54,370 nt of DNA, taken from contig NZ_AONQ01000028.1 in the NCBI RefSeq assembly GCF_000342045.1, positions 1 through 54,370 of the forward strand, in the 5' to 3' direction. Shown here one piece after another: positions 32,457-39,487 of the stretch. The position numbers and the translations under genes were made by a program. Origin of the DNA: Paramagnetospirillum caucaseum (GTDB taxonomy: Bacteria > Pseudomonadota > Alphaproteobacteria > Rhodospirillales > Magnetospirillaceae). Every line of letters starts with the position of its first letter. The stretch's first letter is position 1. The notes beneath the pieces are model-generated. The model searched no databases. It worked only from the letters and a program-made list of their open reading frames with translations, and was not told where the DNA came from.

Positions 32457-32632
32457 CGGGCAGCCCCCGGCATCTGGCGGACGCGGAGGCGCTCCGGCCA
32501 TTCGGCCTGGCGGTAGCTCAGATCCCGGCCCACGTCGGGCGACAGGCGGATGGCGGCGCCTCCGTGGACCGTTGGCAGGAGCCCCCTCCAAGGTGCATGC
32601 TGGGCACTCTCGACCACCAGGATGGGTGACAT
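32453..32632 (-). CDS. Small early protein, divergent start
   Basis: A 59-residue frame from ATG 32632 (SPILVVESAQHAPWRGLL, then LSYRQAEWPERLRVRQ). It would be coupled to the next gene by an ATGA overlap. No ribosome site is apparent, and the start shares the same CATG as a plus-strand gene starting at 32631, so at most one of the two is likely used at a time. Hypothetical and less certain than its neighbours. Confidence 0.4.
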   Translation of the reverse strand: MSPILVVESAQHAPWRGLLPTVHGGAAIRLSPDVGRDLSYRQAEWPERLRVRQMPGAAR

Positions 32633-32857
32633 GGCTACCGACAACATCGAACCCGTCGCCAGGGCGATCTGCGAGCGCGAGGTCCGGGGTTCCCCAATGT
32701 CTCCGAGGCCGAACTCCCCGCCCTGGTGGATCGGTACTGGCAGGTGATCGCCGCCCAGATTGTGGCGGGGCTGCGTGACGACGACGGCAACACGATCCCG
32801 CACACACCGGCCACCGGGATCGCAGCCTGGGAAACGTGGCTGGACGAGAGGCAGTAG
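32631..32857 (+). pseudogene. Small phage protein gene, frameshifted
   Basis: Reading from ATG 32631 gives TDNIEPVARAICEREVRG, then the frame is lost; a second frame continues with FPNVSEAELPALVDRYWQVI and AAQIVAGLRDDDGN to a TAG at 32857. Joined, it is a sensible 75-residue protein, so one base has been gained or lost in the CCGGGGTTCCCC stretch near 32683-32694. It lies against the direction of all surrounding phage genes, between the convergent ASCH gene and a divergent one. It may be a true lesion or a homopolymer sequencing error. Confidence 0.55.
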
Positions 32858-32861
32858 GTGG

Positions 32862-33344
32862 TCATCGCAGCACCTCGTCGGCGACATCGAACAGGCGCTG
32901 GCGCCCCCGATAGGGAATGGGCTTCGGCAGCAGCTGCGCGTCGGTCAATTCCCAGGCGAAGCGATCCTCGCCGAAATCGCCGAATTCCGCTGATGGCCCG
33001 CTCGGTTGCCAGGTGTTGCAGTCGTGACAGGCCACCACCAGCACCGTTCCCAGCAGGCATCCCAGCGGCAGGCGCGCGAGGCTGGTGAAGCCGCCCGCCG
33101 ACAGCGCCGGGATGAACGATTCCAGTGCCGGGTCCTGGCGGGCGGGGGTGCGGTAGTTCAGGTATCCCCGCAGCAGGTTGATGTCGTCGGTCGCCTTGGC
33201 CGCGTGGATTGCCAGCCTGCGCCCGATCAGCCAACGCGGCGCCGGCCAGCCACGGGTTTCATAAGGCTTGACCATCCCGACCCAACCGGGCGCGGGAATG
33301 AAGATCAGACTGGCGTGGGGCTGCCAGAGAGAAAGCGCCTTCAT
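32862..33344 (-). CDS. ASCH domain protein
   Basis: A 160-residue protein of the ASCH fold, a PUA-like domain thought to bind RNA. MKALSLWQPHASLI at the N-terminus, the KPYETRGWPAPRWLIGRRLAIHA region (in part), and a later GTVLVV strand are the common phage ASCH pattern. No catalytic residues can be assigned. The ATG overlaps the preceding stop by four bases. It is common in prophages of Mu and lambdoid type but without a proven function. Confidence 0.85.
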   Translation of the reverse strand: MKALSLWQPHASLIFIPAPGWVGMVKPYETRGWPAPRWLIGRRLAIHAAKATDDINLLRGYLNYRTPARQDPALESFIPALSAGGFTSLARLPLGCLLGTVLVVACHDCNTWQPSGPSAEFGDFGEDRFAWELTDAQLLPKPIPYRGRQRLFDVADEVLR

Positions 33345-33676
33345 GACGGATCTCCGAACATATCCATGGTGTCCGGGCAGCGCCCGGTCTCCGCCTCGGT
33401 AGTGAAGGCGGTGCAGGTGGGCTGTCCGTCGGCGCCGAATTGCCAGGCCTCGGGATAGAGCGGGTTGGAAACGTCGAAGGTCATGGTGGCCGATAGGATC
33501 GGGCACGGCTCGCCCAGGGCGGGGTCGGCGCGGTAGGCGGCCTCGCGGGCGCAATCGGCGCACCACGCGCCATAAAACAGCTCGCCCTCGGTGCCGTTGG
33601 ACGGGCGGTATTTCTGCCCGGCCCGCTTGGCGCAGACGGTGGCGAGGTCGTCAGGATAGATGGTGCGGTCTGCCAT
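33341..33676 (-). CDS. Hypothetical cysteine-containing phage protein
   Basis: A 111-residue protein from ATG 33676. It has CAKRAGQKYRPSNGTEGELF, then FYGAWCADCAREAAYRA, a pattern (C, CxxC) that may form a small zinc site, followed by another cysteine pair further on. Similar proteins occur as hypotheticals in alphaproteobacterial phages. It overlaps the ASCH start. Function unknown. Confidence 0.65.
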   Translation of the reverse strand: MADRTIYPDDLATVCAKRAGQKYRPSNGTEGELFYGAWCADCAREAAYRADPALGEPCPILSATMTFDVSNPLYPEAWQFGADGQPTCTAFTTEAETGRCPDTMDMFGDPS

Positions 33677-33678
33677 GG

Positions 33679-33954
33679 TCAGGCTCCCGAATTTCGTTGG
33701 TGGTATTCGTTGAGGGCATCGCGCATGTCCGGCCAGGTGAGGCCAGCGGCCTCGGCGGCGGCGAAGATGCGCATCAGGTCGGTCTTGGGGTCCGGCTGCT
33801 CGGCTGCCTGGCGCAGGGCCAGCGGCGCGAGGGTGCGGCGCAGATCTGCGGCGATCTGGCTCAACTGGTGCCCGGCCCGGGTGCGGCCGAGGAGACCGGC
33901 GCCGATGCGGGCGACGGTGTCGAGCTGCAGCAGGGTGTCGAGCAGCCGGGCCAT
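33679..33954 (-). CDS. Small helical early protein
   Basis: A 91-residue protein, mostly helical (ARLLDTLLQLDTVARIGAG; KTDLMRIFAAAEAAGLTWPD). It starts 3 bases after the stop of the 409-residue gene and ends 2 bases before the next ATG, so it is in the same transcript. No known family; the C-terminal TWPDMRDALNEYHQRN might be part of a DNA-binding helix pair, but this is only a guess. Confidence 0.6.
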   Translation of the reverse strand: MARLLDTLLQLDTVARIGAGLLGRTRAGHQLSQIAADLRRTLAPLALRQAAEQPDPKTDLMRIFAAAEAAGLTWPDMRDALNEYHQRNSGA

Positions 33955-33957
33955 GGC

Positions 33958-35187
33958 CTACAGCCCCCGCACGCTGAAGGGCGGCAGGCCGTTGGCCGTG
34001 CGATACTGGTTGGCAGCGGCCAGCAGGCGCTTGGGCGGCAGGGCGCAGCCGTCGATGGTCCAGGCGCCAGTCTCGTTCAGGCCGACCGTCTGGCCGCAGC
34101 CGCGCAGGTAGTCGGCGACGGTGTCGATGGTGGCCGGGGCCGCCGCCTGGGCTTCGGGCGGGCGGCGGATGGCGTCCTCGGGCAGGCGGGGGCGTTCGGG
34201 GGCGGCCCGGGGCTTGGCCAGCGCGGCGCCGACCTTGGCCGCCTTGGCCTCGGCCCAGGCGGCGGTCAGGCACTGACGCGGAATCTGCTGCTCGACCTGC
34301 AGGGGGGCGAGGCCGAGTTCGGCGGCCATCTCTTCGACGCTGCGGCCCTCCAACACCATGTCGCGCAGGCGGTCCTTGCGCTCCTTGGCCCAGACCGTCA
34401 CCGCGTAGTCGCGCTTGGGCTTGACCTGGGCGGCAGGCTCGCGGATCTCGACCGGCGGAGGCGGCAGTTCGACGCCCGGGTCCTGGCCGGTGGCCGCCAA
34501 CTCGGGTGCGGGGGGCGGCGGGGCTTCGGTCTGCTGCCCGGCCCGGCGGCGCTCGCGCGCCTCGCGCCATTCGGCGGTCCAGCCGAAGCGATGGGCGTTG
34601 GCGAAGGCGCCGTTGTCCTTGAGGCCCATGGCGGCCTCGATCTCCTTGGCCTCCAGGCCCTGCAGGCAGAGGCGGCGCAGCTCGGTCTGGCGCTCCGGGG
34701 TCCACCGGAGATGTCCCGCAGGGACCTTGCGGGCGGGCTTGACCTTGGCGGTCAGCTCCTGGGCGGTGCCCTCCTGGCCAGGGTCTTGTGCAGGCGGCGG
34801 TTGGCCTCCTCGATCTCCCGCCTCTGCTCGGCCGGCGTCTGGCATTGCCACGGGCGTTTCGACAGGGCGGTCATGATCGGCCTCCTCGATGGGCTCATCG
34901 CCCGGCATGATGATGGCGTCCCACTGCCGCTCCTCGGCCAGCTCGGCGGCGAGATCGTCGCCGTGGCCGATCAACGGCCCCAGGGAGGCGGCGGACTCGG
35001 ACAGGCGGATGATGGTGTCGGCCAATTGGTCCGTGGCCTCGGCAGGGACGTGGTACAGCGGCCCCAGCACGTAACCTTCAGCCTTGGCGGCGAGGTCGAT
35101 CACGTCGCGGCCGGCGGTGGGGAGCAGCAGCTCGATCAGGTGGAGGCGCAGCGCGGGTCCGGTGGGGATCTTGGCGGCGATGGTCAT
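33958..35187 (-). CDS. Early protein with two GcrA-like helix-turn-helix segments
   Basis: A 409-residue protein of unknown function with proline/alanine-rich linkers. Two segments look alike: LRWTPERQTELRRLCLQGLE (about 160-190, continuing AKEIEAAMGL) and VWAKERKDRLRDMVLEGRSV (about 265-295, continuing EEMAAELGL). Each resembles the N-terminal HTH of GcrA, the alphaproteobacterial cell-cycle regulator that senses adenine methylation. The C-terminal 80 residues end in LPPKRLLAAANQYRTANGL. Gene regulation is an inference. Confidence 0.7.
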   Translation of the reverse strand: MTIAAKIPTGPALRLHLIELLLPTAGRDVIDLAAKAEGYVLGPLYHVPAEATDQLADTIIRLSESAASLGPLIGHGDDLAAELAEERQWDAIIMPGDEPIEEADHDRPVETPVAMPDAGRAEAGDRGGQPPPAQDPGQEGTAQELTAKVKPARKVPAGHLRWTPERQTELRRLCLQGLEAKEIEAAMGLKDNGAFANAHRFGWTAEWREARERRRAGQQTEAPPPPAPELAATGQDPGVELPPPPVEIREPAAQVKPKRDYAVTVWAKERKDRLRDMVLEGRSVEEMAAELGLAPLQVEQQIPRQCLTAAWAEAKAAKVGAALAKPRAAPERPRLPEDAIRRPPEAQAAAPATIDTVADYLRGCGQTVGLNETGAWTIDGCALPPKRLLAAANQYRTANGLPPFSVRGL

Positions 35188-35246
35188 GGCGGGCGGTCCT
35201 CAGGGATGGCCCCGGCGCCGCTCCTGGCGCCGGGGGCTGTGGAGGG

Positions 35247-35759
35247 TCAGTCGGCGACGGCGGCCAGGGCCTTGGCCAGTTCGTAGACGCGCTTGCGGAC
35301 GGTGGGATCGGCGATGGTGTAATAGGCGCGGACCAGCTCCAGGGTTTCCCGCTTCATCATCGGGTCGGGCTCGAAGCCGGTGGGGGCCTCGGTCAGGGCG
35401 GCATCCCCCTTGATGATGTTCACCGGGCTCTGGGCCTGGACGCCGTCGGCCATGTCGTCGAAGAAGTAGGACACCGGCACGTCGAGGACGCGGGACAGGT
35501 CGAACAGCCGCGAGGCGCCGATGCGGTTGGCGCCGCGTTCGTATTTCTGCACCTGCTGGAAGGTCAGGCCGATGGCCTCGCCCAGCTTCTCCTGGGACAT
35601 GCCCAGCAGGGTGCGGCGCAGACGCATGCGGCCGCCCACATGGACGTCCACCGGGTTGGGGGCGCCGGAATCGAGGCGCCCACGGGTGGAATGATTACCG
35701 GTGGGGATCGGGCGGGACTTTTTCGGAATGGTGCCGGAACCGGCGGGCATGATATTCAT
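35247..35759 (-). CDS. XRE family transcription regulator
   Basis: A 170-residue DNA-binding protein. The cro/cI-type HTH lies at about residues 40-95: RMRLRRTLLGMSQEKLGEAI, then LTFQQVQKYERGANRIGASR, and LFDLSRVLDVPVSYFFDD. This is the type common as chromosomal regulators in alphaproteobacteria, so it may be captured from a host. A good ribosome site (AGGAGAG) precedes the ATG at 35759. It is separate from the true prophage repressor at 44041, and its targets are unknown. Confidence 0.85.
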   Translation of the reverse strand: MNIMPAGSGTIPKKSRPIPTGNHSTRGRLDSGAPNPVDVHVGGRMRLRRTLLGMSQEKLGEAIGLTFQQVQKYERGANRIGASRLFDLSRVLDVPVSYFFDDMADGVQAQSPVNIIKGDAALTEAPTGFEPDPMMKRETLELVRAYYTIADPTVRKRVYELAKALAAVAD

Positions 35760-35830
35760 GGTGCTCTCCTGATATCGCGGCGTTTGCCGCTGTGAAGGCC
35801 GGTCCCGGTGCAACGGGGCCGGCCAAATCC

Positions 35831-36016
35831 TTATGGGGCGTTGGCCACCGCGAGGGCGGCCTTGGCGATGTCCGAGATGGGTTGGCCGAGAATGTCCTGG
35901 GCCATGGCCTTGGCCACCGGCGCCGGGATCAGCAGGGTCTCGTTGCCCCAGCGCATCTCGAACGTGCCGGCATCCTCCCAGCCATAGGTCAGGGTGGCCT
36001 CGGTCCTGGTCTGCAT
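35831..36016 (-). CDS. Small hypothetical early protein
   Basis: A 61-residue protein (TRTEATLTYGWEDAGTFEMRW, then PVAKAMAQDILGQPISDIAK). It has a two-strand start and a helical end, and it starts 4 bases after the next gene upstream, so it is co-transcribed. No family recognised. Confidence 0.6.
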   Translation of the reverse strand: MQTRTEATLTYGWEDAGTFEMRWGNETLLIPAPVAKAMAQDILGQPISDIAKAALAVANAP

Positions 36017-36020
36017 GGAC

Positions 36021-36653
36021 TCAGCCCTCCTGCCCGGTCTTGGGGGCCAAGATGCCCTCGTCGACCGGCGGCCAGGGCTCGCGCACCACCTCGGGCCTGG
36101 GGATGCCGTCGGTGCAGGCGGCGGCCTGCTGTTCGGCGACCATCACCTCATCCATGGTGCGGAATTCGGTGAAGGCCCAGAGCGTGCCCGGTGGCACGTC
36201 GCGCGCGGCCTGGGGGCGGCGGGCCTCGGCGCAGGCCGCCAGGGTGTCCTCGGCCCAGGCAGCATGATCGATGATCTCGCCCGACTCGCCGGGCAGCAGC
36301 TGCAGGGCGACGTGGTCAGCCAGCTGGCGCGGGGTGTCCCAGGCCAGCCGGGGCGGCAGGTGCATCTGGTGCGCCTCGTACTCGTCCTCCAGATCCAGCT
36401 CGACCTGGACCTTGTGGACCGAGCGCACGCCCATGTCCTGAAGGGGGGCGTCGAGAGTCACCGCTTGGCCTGGAATGTAGCGGGCGATGGCGGCCAGCAC
36501 GGTGGTGTCGATCTGGTCGCGGGTGATGGGCAGGAGGCGCGGCTCGTGCTCGGCGGCATCCTGACAACCGGCGCAGCGCGTGGGGATGATGGCGCCGCCA
36601 ACCTGATGGCGGCAGGACTGGCAGGCGGGGAAGCGCAGGGAGTGCTGGGACAT
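36021..36653 (-). CDS. Protein with zinc ribbon and acyl-carrier-like domain
   Basis: A 210-residue protein. Residues 11-30 hold C11xxC14 and C27xxC30, a possible zinc ribbon. Residues about 48-115 look like an acyl carrier protein: TTVLAAIARYIPGQ, then LQDMGVRSVHKVQVELDLED with Ser78 where carrier proteins have the phosphopantetheine serine (the usual DSL reads RSV), and the TPRQLADHVALQ helix. The C-terminal third is proline rich. Whether Ser78 is modified is unknown. Carrier-like domains are unusual in a Mu-like early region. Confidence 0.6.
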   Translation of the reverse strand: MSQHSLRFPACQSCRHQVGGAIIPTRCAGCQDAAEHEPRLLPITRDQIDTTVLAAIARYIPGQAVTLDAPLQDMGVRSVHKVQVELDLEDEYEAHQMHLPPRLAWDTPRQLADHVALQLLPGESGEIIDHAAWAEDTLAACAEARRPQAARDVPPGTLWAFTEFRTMDEVMVAEQQAAACTDGIPRPEVVREPWPPVDEGILAPKTGQEG

Positions 36654-36656
36654 GGC

Positions 36657-37136
36657 TCAGGACTCCTTCGCTTTGGCGATCCAGCGGGCGATATTGTCCT
36701 CAACCCACTCACCGGCGGCGACGAACAAGTCCTGAAGAGATTCGCCATACAGCCAGGTGTAGGTGGTGTGCGCCCACGAGTCCGACCAACTGCTTCCACT
36801 GCTGTGGTATTTGCGAACAGGGGTAGAGACCATGGCGAGGATGCCAAGGTGTCCCTTCTCAATCAGCCAATCGGCCACATGGCCCGCTTCAAGTTCGTCG
36901 AAATCGTCTCGCTTAAGGAGCTTGGCAATAGCCGGAAGGCTTTTGATAAGCGGATCGAAATTCACGTTTCCGGCCTCGAAGGACTGGATGAAATCCTCGA
37001 AGAAGGTTTCGGTGAATACGTCGGGAAGGCCGTCATCGATCCAGTTGGCGCAGGACAGCGCGATGGGAATGATGGCATCGAAGCGAATGCCTTCCTCGGC
37101 GCAGATTTGCAGGGCATCGGCGGAGAAGTTGCTCAT
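36657..37136 (-). CDS. Hypothetical early phage protein
   Basis: A 159-residue acidic protein (SADALQICAEEGIRFDAIIP; NWIDDGLPDVFTETFFEDFI) with an aromatic serine-rich stretch (YHSSGSSWSDSWAHTTYTWL). No family recognised. Its codon use is more AT-rich than that of adjacent genes, like the 30841-31386 gene, so both may be recent additions to the early region. It follows DUF3164 by 4 bases. Confidence 0.65.
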   Translation of the reverse strand: MSNFSADALQICAEEGIRFDAIIPIALSCANWIDDGLPDVFTETFFEDFIQSFEAGNVNFDPLIKSLPAIAKLLKRDDFDELEAGHVADWLIEKGHLGILAMVSTPVRKYHSSGSSWSDSWAHTTYTWLYGESLQDLFVAAGEWVEDNIARWIAKAKES

Positions 37137-37140
37137 GGCG

Positions 37141-38007
37141 TCAGCCCTCCCCCTGGATGCCGGCCTGGACGCGCTCCGGGACGCCCAGCAGGCGCAGAGA
37201 ACTGGAGATCAGGTCGCGGGCCACCTCGGTGTTGCCGCCCTCCAGGGACAGGTGCATCAGAGCGCGGTCCAACAGGTCGGCCAGTCGGGTGCTGATCTGC
37301 TCGGCCTCCTCGACCTGGCGGCGCAGGCTGCGGCGCTCGAAGGCGGCGGGGCCGGGCTCGATTGCGGCCAGGTCGAGGGGAATCATCGACCAGTTGGCCT
37401 GGGGATTGGGCCGGCGGTAGATGCGGATGTAGCGCTTGGAGCCCACAACACGGACGGAATCGTCGATGGCGCGGCAGAATTCGGGCCAGCGGGGATCGTC
37501 CACCTGCATGCGGCGCAGCGCCAGGATGGAGCGGACGTCCACCTTGCCCTCCTGGTCGACCTTGAAGGCCCGCTGGATCAGGGTCATCAGGAAGGGATCG
37601 ACGCCGGTGCCGCGCTCGCGGATCAGGGTGTCGAGCACCGTCTTGGCCGCCTGCAGCTCGGGGCCGAGCACGATGCGCTCGGACACCGCCACCTTGACCT
37701 GGAGCAGGCCATCGAAGCTGGTGAAGGTGCGGTTGCCCTTGGTCTCCTTGGGCTCGACGCCGTAATCCTGGGCGATCAAGGCGTCCAGGGCGGCGATATC
37801 GGCGTCGGTGTGGGCGGCGAAGCGGGCCAGCTCGGCCGACAGATCCTCGCCGTAGGCGGCCACCTTGCGGACCATCTCGTCCATCAGGCGGTCCATGGGC
37901 TTGATGTTGGCCAGCGCCACCAGGTCGCCCTGGGCGTTGGGGAGATAGGTCTCGCCGCCGATCACGACGGCGCCGGGGATGGTCTTTTCGGGGGATTGAA
38001 CGGTCAT
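37141..38007 (-). CDS. DUF3164 family early protein
   Basis: A 288-residue DUF3164 protein, which occurs in the early region of most Mu-like phages between the transposition genes and GemA. Characteristic parts are YLPNAQGDLVALANIKPMDR, GNRTFTSFDGLLQVKVAVSE, and FKVDQEGKVDVRSILALRRM. The last 80 residues with a RRQVEEAEQISTRLADLLDR helix are an extra extension. Function unknown; it is often expressed soon after infection. It follows a small membrane protein by 11 bases. Confidence 0.87.
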   Translation of the reverse strand: MTVQSPEKTIPGAVVIGGETYLPNAQGDLVALANIKPMDRLMDEMVRKVAAYGEDLSAELARFAAHTDADIAALDALIAQDYGVEPKETKGNRTFTSFDGLLQVKVAVSERIVLGPELQAAKTVLDTLIRERGTGVDPFLMTLIQRAFKVDQEGKVDVRSILALRRMQVDDPRWPEFCRAIDDSVRVVGSKRYIRIYRRPNPQANWSMIPLDLAAIEPGPAAFERRSLRRQVEEAEQISTRLADLLDRALMHLSLEGGNTEVARDLISSSLRLLGVPERVQAGIQGEG

Positions 38008-38018
38008 TGAAGGGCCTC

Positions 38019-38159
38019 TTACGGCTGGGGTGGAATGAAGTGGGTGATGCCGAGGGACGGGGCGGTCTGCTCGATCTCGGCGGCGATCTCGGCCGAGGCG
38101 GTGAGCAGCACCACCAGGGCGAGGACCAGGGCCAGGCTGGGCAGGATCAGGGCGCGCAT
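38019..38159 (-). CDS. Very small exported or membrane protein
   Basis: A 46-residue protein from ATG 38159 to TAA. It is one hydrophobic N-terminal segment (RALILPSLALVLALVVLLTA) followed by a short charged tail (EIAAEIEQTAPSLGITHFIP). The start overlaps the end of the DnaA-like gene by 13 bases. The hydrophobic segment is either a signal peptide or a membrane anchor. No family recognised. Confidence 0.5.
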   Translation of the reverse strand: MRALILPSLALVLALVVLLTASAEIAAEIEQTAPSLGITHFIPPQP

Positions 38160-38602
38160 GCGGCATCTCCCTCGGCCAGCATGGCCATGGCCCGCGCCAC
38201 GAAGGCTTGGGGATCGCGCAGCGCCGCCCGGCGGGCGACGGCGCGGAACTCATCGACCAGCGCATCGACCATGCGGGCGGCGGCATCGGGGATCTGCTCG
38301 GAGGGGATGTCGATGGCCTCCGGCCGGCAGGCCGCCAGCAGGCGGTCCATGCGGGCCGCCAGATCCGGGTCACGGGCGCGCCGATCCTCGATTACGGCCA
38401 TGGCATGGTGGATCGTGGTGGGATCGCGCCGGAACAGCCGCCCGATCTGGGAGTAGGAACTGCCGAGGGCGAAGCGGATGATCCACATGGCCACCCGACG
38501 CGGCTGGGCCAGTCGCTGGCTGCGGCAATTGCCATCCATCTCCGGGATGGTGATGCCGAACTCGTCGGCCACCAGCCGCTTGATGGTGCCGCCGGTGATC
38601 AT
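38147..38602 (-). CDS. DnaA domain IV-like DNA-binding protein
   Basis: A 151-residue protein. Residues about 35-80 look like the DnaA C-terminal DNA-binding domain: RVAMWIIRFALGSSYSQIGR then LFRRDPTTIHHAMAVIEDRR, with the conserved DHTT reading DPTT. The rest of DnaA (ATPase) is absent, so it is a stand-alone DNA binder, found in several Mu-like and other phages. It might bind DnaA boxes or phage sites. The start overlaps the upstream stop (ATGA). Confidence 0.78.
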   Translation of the reverse strand: MITGGTIKRLVADEFGITIPEMDGNCRSQRLAQPRRVAMWIIRFALGSSYSQIGRLFRRDPTTIHHAMAVIEDRRARDPDLAARMDRLLAACRPEAIDIPSEQIPDAAARMVDALVDEFRAVARRAALRDPQAFVARAMAMLAEGDAACAP

Positions 38603-39069
38603 GCCGCACCTCCGCGCTCGGGGGGCTGGGGGCCGAAGCCGAGGGCCGAGGCCCGGGTAACGGCGCCGAGACGCAGCTTGCGGGCCAGGGCCAGGGTCTC
38701 GATGTCGGTGGTGGCGATGATGTCGGCGTGCAGGCGCAGCGCCACCTCCCAGGCCCAGGCCCGCGAGGCGGCCTCGTTGAAGATCGCGATGAAGGTCAGG
38801 CGGGCGGCGCGCGACAGGGTGGCGCCGTCGGGGATGGCGGCGAAGGACTGGGCCAGACCCTCCATGGTGGCGGCCAGGGAATCCGCCGGGTCGGCCACCA
38901 GGCCCTCCTCCATCAGGTGGACCAGGTCGCGGACGTCCTGAAGGTTGGTGACGAAGGCCCGCAGCTTGGCGGCATCCTGGCGGCGGCACTCGGCGTCGAT
39001 GGTGGGCTTGAGCCAGGTCTGGGCGGTGGCCAGCAGCTCGTCCAGCAGCATGGTGCAGGTATCAGTCAT
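38599..39069 (-). CDS. Hypothetical helical early protein
   Basis: A 156-residue mostly helical protein (LLDELLATAQTWLKPTIDAE, AAKLRAFVTNLQDVRDLVHL, FIAIFNEAASRAWAWEVALR). It begins inside the end of the upstream gene (8-base overlap) and overlaps the DnaA-like start by 4 bases. No family recognised; its location suggests an early role. Confidence 0.6.
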   Translation of the reverse strand: MTDTCTMLLDELLATAQTWLKPTIDAECRRQDAAKLRAFVTNLQDVRDLVHLMEEGLVADPADSLAATMEGLAQSFAAIPDGATLSRAARLTFIAIFNEAASRAWAWEVALRLHADIIATTDIETLALARKLRLGAVTRASALGFGPQPPERGGAA

Positions 39070-39487
39070 CGGCGCTCTCCTTCGGACGGTGGGGCAGGAT
39101 TGGCGGACGGTGGGGCAGGATTGGCGGACGGTGGGGCAGGATTGGCGGACGGTGGGGGCAGGATTGGCAGGCCCGGTACAGCCGCGCGGCGCGGGACGAG
39201 GCGGCGGAAAACGGCTTGGCGGCCTGGGCGCGGCATTTGGCCAAGGCGATGTCCTCGCCGAAGGCCGGGCAGCGCACCTGGTCCATCAGCTTGGCGCGCA
39301 CCCGGGCCTCGACCCGGTCCAGGCCGGCGGGATAGCCGCCCGACAGCACCAGGGAGACCGAGGCCCGCGCCATGCCGATGCGCCGGGCGGCGGCGGCGAT
39401 GGACGTGGCCGCCGCCTCGGCCCGCAATTGGGCCAGCCAGTCGGGATCGTCGGCGTGGGGCATCAGGATGGCGGGCGCTACAGGCAT
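39062..39487 (-). CDS. HTH protein with C-terminal PHRPPIL repeats
   Basis: A 141-residue protein from ATG 39487 (MPVAPAILMPHADDPDWLAQ). It has an HTH-like segment (SIAAAARRIGMARASVSLVL, about residues 28-47) and then two cysteines before the C-terminus (CQSCPHRPP). The end is a run of three PHRPPIL heptads encoded by 21-base tandem repeats. Removing three repeat units would leave CQSCPHRPKESADD, so the repeats look like a recent expansion. DNA binding is inferred. It overlaps the preceding gene by 10 bases. Confidence 0.7.
   Translation of the reverse strand: MPVAPAILMPHADDPDWLAQLRAEAAATSIAAAARRIGMARASVSLVLSGGYPAGLDRVEARVRAKLMDQVRCPAFGEDIALAKCRAQAAKPFSAASSRAARLYRACQSCPHRPPILPHRPPILPHRPPILPHRPKESADD
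39083..39167. repeat. Tandem repeat, 21-base unit, four copies
   Basis: Copies begin at 39083, 39104 and 39125 (unit CGGACGGTGGGGCAGGATTGG), and a fourth at 39146 has one extra G (22 bases). The three 21-base copies add in-frame PHRPPIL heptads to the C-terminus of the HTH protein. Slippage between generations could change the copy number. Confidence 0.95.

Noticed and set aside
32635-33234. A longer minus-strand frame covering the ASCH and plus-strand genes
   Set aside because: It is out of frame with the clearly conserved ASCH protein and gives arginine/serine-rich sequence without a plausible start.
39083-39167. CRISPR array
   Set aside because: The repeats are directly adjacent without spacers and encode an in-frame heptad, so they are a simple tandem repeat.
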